Source: Poriferisodalis sp965214215
GTDB taxonomy: Bacteria; Actinomycetota; Acidimicrobiia; Acidimicrobiales; Poriferisodalaceae
NCBI RefSeq assembly: GCF_965214215.1
Contig: NZ_CBDCBD010000003.1
Location: 806,001-870,000 of the forward strand
DNA length: 64,000 nucleotides
Direction: 5' to 3'
Shown: piece after piece, positions 58,796 through 64,000 of the stretch
Position numbering within the stretch: position 1 is the stretch's first letter
Layout: every line of letters begins with the position of its first letter
Notes under the pieces: generated by a model
The model's input: the letters and a program-made list of their open reading frames with translations, nothing else
The model's database searches: none
Told to the model about the DNA's origin: nothing
Made by a program: the position numbers and the translations under genes

Positions 58796-61135
58796 ATGGC
58801 AGACACCGACAACCCAATCTTCGGCGGTCGCTACGAGCTGTTCAGCCGTATCGCGCGCGGCGGAATGTCCGAGGTATTCCTGGGCCGCGATCGCCTCCTC
58901 GACCGGCCCGTCGCCGTCAAGGTGCTATTCCCCGAATTCGCGACCGACTCATCATTTGTCGAGCGGTTCCGCCGAGAGGCTCAAGCCGCTGCGAACTTGA
59001 GCCAGCCAAATGTGGTCGGCGTGTACGACTGGGGCAACCACGAAGGCACCTACTACATCGTGATGGAGTACGTCGAAGGTCGAAGCCTGGCGGAGGTCAT
59101 CCGCAGCGACGGCCCGCTGCATCCCGACCGCGCCGCAGACATCGCCATCGACATCGCGGCTGCGCTTGCATTCGCTCACAGCAACGGCGTGGTACACCGC
59201 GACATCAAACCGGGCAACGTCATGATCACCCAGTCCGGCCAGGTCAAGGTGGCCGACTTCGGCATTGCCCGGGCGCTCGGCGGCGGCACCGACGATCTGA
59301 CACGCACCGGATCGGTGATGGGCACGGCCACGTATCTGTCGCCGGAGCAGGCTCAAGGGCACGATGCCGATCCGCGCAGCGACGTGTACTCGCTGTCCGT
59401 CGTGCTCTACGAGGTGCTCGCGGCGGGTCCGCCGTTCACCGGCGACAGTCCCGTCGCCATCGCCTACAAACACGTCCAGGAGGCGCCGATCCCCCCGTCG
59501 CGCTACAACGCCGACGTTCCCCACGAGCTCGAAGCCATCTGCCTGCGAGGGCTCGCCAAGGATCCTGTTGCGCGCTATGGCTCAGCCGCCGAACTGCGCA
59601 ACGATCTCTTGCGCTTCCGGGCGGGCCAGCCGACGCATGCTGCGGCGAGCGACGTCACGGCGTACTTCCCGGCGGTGAGCGCCGGCCCGCCTGCGGGCAC
59701 ACCGCCAGCACCCGCCACACCGCCAGCTGCGGTCTCGCCGCCCGCCTACCCCCAACCGCCTGTCGCCCCGCCCACACCGCCTTATGGCCGCGGAGGAGGC
59801 GCGGGGGAATACGGCGGCCCGCAGTACCCCCCGCAATACCCGCAGGGGCCGCCGCCTAGCTCCATCGAGCCGCCGGATCGCACGCCGATGTGGATCACGC
59901 TGCTCGTCATCTTGCTGCTGGTCATCGCAGGGCTGGTGTTCCTGCTGGTCAACGACCGGGGCGAGCCAAGCGTCGTGGCCCAGCCCGATCCCACTTCTGA
60001 CGTGCGGCTGCGAGTGCCCAACGTGGTGGGCTTGCACTTCTCCGAAGCCGAGCGCGAACTCGGCGATGTCGGCTTCGATCACGTCAGCGTCGAATTCTCC
60101 GAACGCGACGACGTCGACGAGAACGTCGTGTTCCAGCAGAATCCCCGCGCCGGGCTGCTGCTCGCCGAGCCCAATAACCCCGACAACCCGATCACCTTGT
60201 TCGCGGCCGCACCGCGCACCTTGGTGCTGCTGCCCAACGTGGTCGGGCGAACCTACGAAGAGGCCGAGCAGGTACTCGTTACCGCAGGTTTCAGCGTCGA
60301 GCGCATTGATGTACGCAACGAAAACCTGGCGGTCGGGCTCGTGACCGAACAGAGCATCCCGAGCACCGAACAGCGTCCAGCCGGCACGGTCGTGACGCTG
60401 ACTGTCTCTGCAGGTCGCGGCGAGGTTGAGGTGCCTCGCCTGGTCGGGCAGACGGTGGATGACGCCCGGGTGACGCTGGCCCGTCTCGGACTCGTCGACC
60501 GGGTTGAGCGAGAGTTCTCCACCGAATTCAGCGAAGGAACGGTGATACGCAGCAGCCCCGAGGCTGGCCAGCCGGCAGAGCGGGGCAGCGTCATCACGCT
60601 GGTCGTCTCAGACGGTCCCGAGGAACTCGTGGTGCCGGCCTTGGCAGATTTCGGCACGACGCTCGCCGACCGGATCGAACCCGAGCTGCTGGCACTCGGG
60701 TTCACCGTCAAGCGCACAGCGCGCGAGGTGTCCAATCTCGACGTCAACACGAACGTCGTGCGTGGCATCAGTCCTGATCCCGGAACGGTGCTCATCGCCG
60801 GATCCGAGGTCGTGCTCCTGATGTTCAAGCCGCCCGAAGTGGCGCCGGTTCCCAGCCTGCAGGCACTGGGGACCTTCGCGCCCAACGAAGTCGCTGCCGC
60901 AATGACTGAATTGGGATTCACTGTCGATCAGCGCAGTCAACCGGTTCCCCAAGGAGACCCCGGTGATGGCCAAGTCATCGCCCTGGAGCCCGCTTCAGGG
61001 ACGAACATTCGACTCAACTTCGAGAGCGTGACACTCGTCATCGGCGAAGCCACGGCAATCTCAGCGGACGTGCCGCCAAATGAGGTCGGGCCGGACCAAG
61101 AACCCTCCGACGGTCCCGGTATAGACGACTCGTGA
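58796..61135 (+). CDS. pknB: PASTA-domain serine/threonine kinase (PknB-like)
   Basis: The product is 779 aa. Kinase domain about 10-275: glycine loop IARGGMSEVFLG, catalytic HRDIKPGN at 134, DFG at 154, and the TGSVMGTATYLSPEQ activation segment with Thr sites. A Pro-rich linker follows, then one transmembrane helix (about 365-386, MWITLLVILLLVIAGLVFLL). The extracellular part has four to five PASTA domains (RVPNVVGLHFSEAERELGDV; LPNVVGRTYEEAEQVLVTAG; VPRLVGQTVDDARVTLARLG; and two more diverged). PASTA repeats sense peptidoglycan fragments or lipid II. GTG at 58790 is an alternative start. Last of the cell-wall cluster, 65 bases after the PBP gene. Confidence 0.94.
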   Translation: MADTDNPIFGGRYELFSRIARGGMSEVFLGRDRLLDRPVAVKVLFPEFATDSSFVERFRREAQAAANLSQPNVVGVYDWGNHEGTYYIVMEYVEGRSLAEVIRSDGPLHPDRAADIAIDIAAALAFAHSNGVVHRDIKPGNVMITQSGQVKVADFGIARALGGGTDDLTRTGSVMGTATYLSPEQAQGHDADPRSDVYSLSVVLYEVLAAGPPFTGDSPVAIAYKHVQEAPIPPSRYNADVPHELEAICLRGLAKDPVARYGSAAELRNDLLRFRAGQPTHAAASDVTAYFPAVSAGPPAGTPPAPATPPAAVSPPAYPQPPVAPPTPPYGRGGGAGEYGGPQYPPQYPQGPPPSSIEPPDRTPMWITLLVILLLVIAGLVFLLVNDRGEPSVVAQPDPTSDVRLRVPNVVGLHFSEAERELGDVGFDHVSVEFSERDDVDENVVFQQNPRAGLLLAEPNNPDNPITLFAAAPRTLVLLPNVVGRTYEEAEQVLVTAGFSVERIDVRNENLAVGLVTEQSIPSTEQRPAGTVVTLTVSAGRGEVEVPRLVGQTVDDARVTLARLGLVDRVEREFSTEFSEGTVIRSSPEAGQPAERGSVITLVVSDGPEELVVPALADFGTTLADRIEPELLALGFTVKRTAREVSNLDVNTNVVRGISPDPGTVLIAGSEVVLLMFKPPEVAPVPSLQALGTFAPNEVAAAMTELGFTVDQRSQPVPQGDPGDGQVIALEPASGTNIRLNFESVTLVIGEATAISADVPPNEVGPDQEPSDGPGIDDS

Positions 61136-61212
61136 CCGAGGTGCATTCGTCATTGACACACCGTGGCGCACCTCTCGGGCATCTGGCCAACAGACCACTA
61201 GGTTGATCGGCC

Positions 61213-61479
61213 ATGGCCCGGCCCCGCAAGACCAGTCGCATCACGCCCAAGGGCACGCAACCGCTGAACGCGCCAACTCAGCAGCAGAGCACCAGCAGCC
61301 AGGCGCCCCAGAGCGCCGCTTGGTTCGGCTGGCTGATCGCGGCACTGCTCGGTATCGGCACCGCAGTGATCGTGTCGAACTACATGAGCTGGTTGCCGGG
61401 CAGTCCGGCCAGCGTATGGATTGCCGTCGGCTTGGGCATCGTGCTGATCGGCATCCTGCTCGCCACCCGCTGGCGCTGA
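61213..61479 (+). CDS. crgA: CrgA-like cell division protein
   Basis: The product is 88 aa. The N-terminal ~35 residues are basic and polar (MARPRKTSRITPKGTQPLN). Two transmembrane helices follow (about 37-58, SAAWFGWLIAALLGIGTAVIV and 67-84, VWIAVGLGIVLIGILLATR). Size, topology and position beside pknB match actinobacterial CrgA, which helps recruit septal proteins such as FtsI. Terminator overlaps its stop codon. Confidence 0.8.
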   Translation: MARPRKTSRITPKGTQPLNAPTQQQSTSSQAPQSAAWFGWLIAALLGIGTAVIVSNYMSWLPGSPASVWIAVGLGIVLIGILLATRWR

Positions 61480-61496
61480 ATCACATAGATGTGATT
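61479..61496. terminator. Bidirectional hairpin between crgA and convergent gene
   Basis: AATCACAT-AG-ATGTGATT, a perfect 8 bp stem with two-base loop, followed by TTTCC. It begins at the last base of the crgA stop and lies 39 bases from the end of the convergent minus-strand gene. Confidence 0.6.
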
Positions 61497-61534
61497 TTCC
61501 CCAAAATGTGGAAAACCTGTGGGCGACGGCGAAA

Positions 61535-61792
61535 TTACTCGTCCGCGTTGGCCACCAGGTCCATGTCCTCGCTGCAGCAGCGGGGCGGCTCAGGGTTTTG
61601 CACCGGCGAGCGCGTCATGCGCATCTCGGTGCCGCAAAGGCTGCACCGGTAGGTGAGGCGCACCCGTCGCAGCTCTCCTGGCGGGGGCGGCGGGGGGATC
61701 GGCCGCGAGAATGTGGCCATCATGCGCAGACCAAGCCGGTACACGATGTAGATGAACAACAGCGAGAGCGGCACAGCCAGCCACAGGCTCAC
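61535..61792 (-). CDS. Small membrane protein with zinc-ribbon
   Basis: The product is 85 aa. One transmembrane helix (about 3-25, LWLAVPLSLLFIYIVYRLGL), a Pro-rich linker (RPIPPPPPPGE) and a C-terminal zinc-ribbon-like part with CSLCGTEM and CCSEDM. FmdB/regulatory-type ribbons look similar. Function unknown. Convergent with crgA. Confidence 0.7.
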   Translation of the reverse strand: MSLWLAVPLSLLFIYIVYRLGLRMMATFSRPIPPPPPPGELRRVRLTYRCSLCGTEMRMTRSPVQNPEPPRCCSEDMDLVANADE

Positions 61793-61874
61793 GCTCTCAA
61801 GCTACTGGCGCTTGTGACATTGTTTGATTGTGCGGCCTACTGGGACTGAGCCTGGGGACTTTGTCGAGTACGAC

Positions 61875-62090
61875 ATGGATCTCTATGAGGCGCAGCGCCG
61901 CAGTGCCATGCGGGCTGCGCTGGAGGCCAGCCGATCCGAGCTGTCTGCGGAGCTCGGTGTGGAACTCCGGGTTGCCAGCGAGGGCAACGAACTCGTGCTG
62001 GTGGACGGTGAGGGAGTTCGTTACCGGGCGAGCCTGAACCCTCGTGGACGGCTGGTGCTCACCGCCGCACGGCGAGCGAGCCTGCTCTGA
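61875..62090 (+). CDS. Conserved small protein of unknown function
   Basis: The product is 71 aa (MDLYEAQRRSAMRAALEASR ... LVLTAARRASLL). An N-terminal helix rich in Arg/Ala/Glu is followed by beta-type segments (VELRVASEGNELVLVDGEGV, RYRASLNPRGRLVL). It is soluble. The frame is open upstream, but ATG 61875 fits the codon pattern. I do not recognise a family. Confidence 0.55.
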   Translation: MDLYEAQRRSAMRAALEASRSELSAELGVELRVASEGNELVLVDGEGVRYRASLNPRGRLVLTAARRASLL

Positions 62091-62134
62091 GACGTGAGCC
62101 GCCAGGCGCGCCTCCGCGTTGGCGAACTTCTTGT

Positions 62135-62228
62135 TTCCCGCTCTTGTTCGCTGCGCTCACGGGCCGCTCGGGCCACGGCTTCGCCCTGTGCTTCCCGCTC
62201 TTGTTCGCTGCGCTCACGGGCCGCTCGG
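62135..62228. repeat. Dispersed repeat 2, tandem pair
   Basis: TTCCCGCTCTTGTTCGCTGC followed by GCTCACGGGCCGCTCGG (37 identical bases) occurs at 62135 and 62192, period 57. Related copies lie near 22022 and 48858. It sits in the gap before the DUF3499-like gene. Confidence 0.85.
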
Positions 62229-62245
62229 ACCCGGGGCTCAGCCTC

Positions 62246-62632
62246 TTAGCGCGACGGCGAGGCGCGGAAGGCCCGTTCGAGCAGCGACGACGGTGCATGC
62301 TCGGGGTCGGGTCCTGGCATGTCGGTCGGCTCGGGACGGGACCGCGGCTTGAACAGCGGTTCAACTCCCTCTGGGGCTTCGGCGCTCGGTGCCGGCGGGG
62401 TCATCGCCGGTTCTGGCTCAGGCGCCCGGCGGTCGTCAAGCTCCCACCCAACCGGCACTTTGATCCGATCGGCGTGGGCTCGGCACAACGGCATGATCAT
62501 GTCTCGCTGGCGGGAGGTGCCAGCGATCGTGGCGGCATCGAGGTCGTCGAGCCACGCCCTCGTCTGGGGCACGTCGTAGCCCAGCTCGGCCGTGGCCATC
62601 TCGGTGCACATCCCTCGAACACACTGCAACAT
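62246..62632 (-). CDS. DUF3499-like zinc-binding-motif protein
   Basis: The product is 128 aa. The N-terminal ~70 residues have the pattern of actinobacterial DUF3499: MLQCVRGMCTEMATAELGYD (paired Cys), then DMIMPLCRAHADRIKVPVGW. The C-terminal half is disordered and Pro/Glu-rich. It may bind zinc through Cys and His. ATG 62632 is chosen because the motif begins there; the frame is open to 62782. It is divergent from the acyl-CoA dehydrogenase gene. Confidence 0.65.
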   Translation of the reverse strand: MLQCVRGMCTEMATAELGYDVPQTRAWLDDLDAATIAGTSRQRDMIMPLCRAHADRIKVPVGWELDDRRAPEPEPAMTPPAPSAEAPEGVEPLFKPRSRPEPTDMPGPDPEHAPSSLLERAFRASPSR

Positions 62633-62766
62633 GGCAGTCGAAGGTACCGGCGCGCTCGGGACCGGTCGGGGATAGGCCGCCGGCCCGGTGCCGATCGGGC
62701 GATCTCGGTAGGGTTCTCTGCGCCAGAGGCAGACCTGCCGACGGCGAGCACACGAGGGGAGCCGCT

Positions 62767-64000
62767 GTGGTTGGCGGAGCATTGAAGTCAGCGAGCATGG
62801 ACGATTTCGATCTGCGGATGTCCGCCGCGGTCGAGCCGCTGTACGAAGCGGTCAAGGCGTTCATCCGCGACGAAGTCGACCCCATCACCGAGGAATTTCA
62901 CCGGATGGGTGAGAACCGCGAAGACCGCTGGAGCTGGGCACCCGGCCAGCTCGAGCTGCTGGAGGGTGCCAAGAACAAGGCACGCGAGCAGGGCCTGTGG
63001 AATTTCTTCCTGCCCGACGCCGAGACCGGCGAGGGCTTGAGCAACCTCGACTACGCCTACATCGCCAATGAGCTGGGCAAGAACCGGCTGGCCTCGGAGT
63101 GCCTGAACTGCTCCGCGCCCGACACCGGCAACATGGAGGTGCTCGAGCGCGTCGGCACGCCTGAGCAGAAGCAGCAATGGCTCGAGCCGCTGCTCGAGGG
63201 CAAGATCCGCTCTGCTTATGCCATGACCGAGCCGGCCGTGATGAGCTCGGACGCCAAGCAGGTGCAGACCAACGCGGTGCTCGACGGCGACGAGTGGCTG
63301 ATCAACGGCGAGAAGTTCTACATCTCCGGTGCCGGCGACCCCCGCTGCAAGATCATGATCACCATGGTGCGCACCAACCCCGATGCCGACACCTACAAGC
63401 AGCAATCGCAGATCCTCGTGCCGATCGACGCTCCCGGCGTCAACATCTTGGGCCCGATGCACGTCTTCGGCTCTGACGACGCCCCGCACGGCCACATGCA
63501 CATCACCTTTGAGGATGTGCGCGTGCCCCGCGACAACATCCTGCTGGGCGAAGGCCGCGGCTTCGAGATCTCTCAGCTGCGGCTGGGACCGGGTCGCATC
63601 CACCACTGCATGCGCTCCATCGGCACCGCCGAGAAGGCCATCGAGATGATGGTCGACCGGGGACTGAGCCGCGAGGGCTTCGGCAAGAAGCTCATCAACC
63701 TGGGCAAGAACATGGAGGTCGTGTCGCGGTCACGCATCGAGGTCGAGGCCATGCGGCTGATGGTGCTGCGGGCGGCCCAGGCCATGGACACGCTCGGCAA
63801 CGCCGAGGCGCGCGTCTGGGTGAGCGCTGTCAAGGCAATGGTGCCCGAGAAGTGCTGCGACATCATCAACGAAGCGATCCAGATGCATGGGGCTGCTGGG
63901 GTTTCGCAGTGGTTCCCGCTGGCTGACATGTGGCATGCGCAGCGGACACTGCGGCTGGCTGATGGGCCTGATGAGGTGCATCACCATGTGGTGGCTCGCG
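62767..64000 (+). CDS. Acyl-CoA dehydrogenase, runs off the window
   Basis: At least 411 codons, open at the right edge. N-terminal helices (VEPLYEAVKAFIRDEVDPI), the FAD/substrate region (YAMTEPAVMSSDAKQVQTNA, INGEKFYISGAGDPRCKIMI) and the C-terminal domain (QLRLGPGRIHHCMRSIGTAE, IQMHGAAGVSQWFPLADMWH, LRLADGPDEVHHHVVAR) follow the longer acyl-CoA dehydrogenases, for example those fused to or acting with aminoglycoside-phosphotransferase-like proteins. GTG start 62767 with GAGGGGAG upstream; ATG 62797 is an alternative. Confidence 0.88.
   Translation, partial: MVGGALKSASMDDFDLRMSAAVEPLYEAVKAFIRDEVDPITEEFHRMGENREDRWSWAPGQLELLEGAKNKAREQGLWNFFLPDAETGEGLSNLDYAYIANELGKNRLASECLNCSAPDTGNMEVLERVGTPEQKQQWLEPLLEGKIRSAYAMTEPAVMSSDAKQVQTNAVLDGDEWLINGEKFYISGAGDPRCKIMITMVRTNPDADTYKQQSQILVPIDAPGVNILGPMHVFGSDDAPHGHMHITFEDVRVPRDNILLGEGRGFEISQLRLGPGRIHHCMRSIGTAEKAIEMMVDRGLSREGFGKKLINLGKNMEVVSRSRIEVEAMRLMVLRAAQAMDTLGNAEARVWVSAVKAMVPEKCCDIINEAIQMHGAAGVSQWFPLADMWHAQRTLRLADGPDEVHHHVVAR

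Overview
The window looks like a chromosomal segment of a very GC-rich actinobacterium. The FHA / PP2C phosphatase / RodA / penicillin-binding-protein-like / PASTA-kinase / CrgA cluster, a PAC2 protein, an F420-type luciferase-like oxidoreductase, a DUF3499-like protein, frequent GTG starts and apparently leaderless promoters all fit this. The catabolic and acyl-CoA gene content is compatible with the class Acidimicrobiia, but that placement is inference. About 45 intact genes, six tRNA genes and an unusual amount of repetitive and decayed DNA are visible.

1-7.1 kb is a repeat-rich junk-like region. It holds a coiled-coil membrane protein made of 11-residue repeats, a wrecked exonuclease-RecQ-UvrD helicase gene, a DUF222/HNH (13E12-type) endonuclease flanked by two ~700 bp direct copies of a small membrane coiled-coil gene, gene fragments, and four 31 bp hairpin repeats next to tRNA-Ser(GGA).

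7.3-30.3 kb is mostly housekeeping and catabolic. It contains tadA; an aerobic benzoyl-CoA (box) cluster boxC-boxB-benzoate-CoA ligase lacking boxA; tRNA-Ser(CGA); xseA-xseB; an S9 peptidase; SURF1; a MalY/PatB-type lyase; a TSUP transporter; aroC; PAC2; a secreted beta-propeller lipoprotein; an acyl-CoA dehydrogenase; and a giant fused hydantoinase/5-oxoprolinase carrying internal peptide repeats.

30.3-36.5 kb is a second unstable region. It holds a collapsed partial copy of a flavin oxidoreductase, a second DUF222/HNH gene with the same promoter architecture, an ORF interrupted by a 101 bp MITE whose removal restores the frame exactly, and a secreted trypsin-like protease split by an in-frame TAG. 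It also carries the second copy of a small element encoding a conserved ~30-residue peptide behind a covarying hairpin; the first copy is at 1.6-1.8 kb.

36.5-64 kb returns to core genes: the intact flavin oxidoreductase, tRNA-Arg(ACG), larC-larB, pheA, tRNA-Ser(TGA) and tRNA-Ser(GCT), an F420-type oxidoreductase, a ClC channel, a nitroreductase, a sulfurtransferase plus MBL hydrolase pair, a glutaryl-CoA-type dehydrogenase and a DUF4349 lipoprotein. A putative toxin-antitoxin pair (PIN + XRE/ImmA) is divergent from an Ada-AlkA/Ogt alkylation-repair pair across a highly symmetric operator-like sequence. Then come tRNA-Leu(CAG) and the fhaB-pstP-rodA-pbp-pknB-crgA cell-wall signalling cluster, in which the PBP lacks its catalytic serine region. 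The window ends inside another acyl-CoA dehydrogenase.

The best candidates for undescribed biology are the small-peptide/hairpin element, the family of exactly 79 bp inverted-repeat elements with compensatory stem changes, the catalytically depleted PBP, and the protease with a premature stop plus a terminator-like hairpin inside its signal-peptide region.
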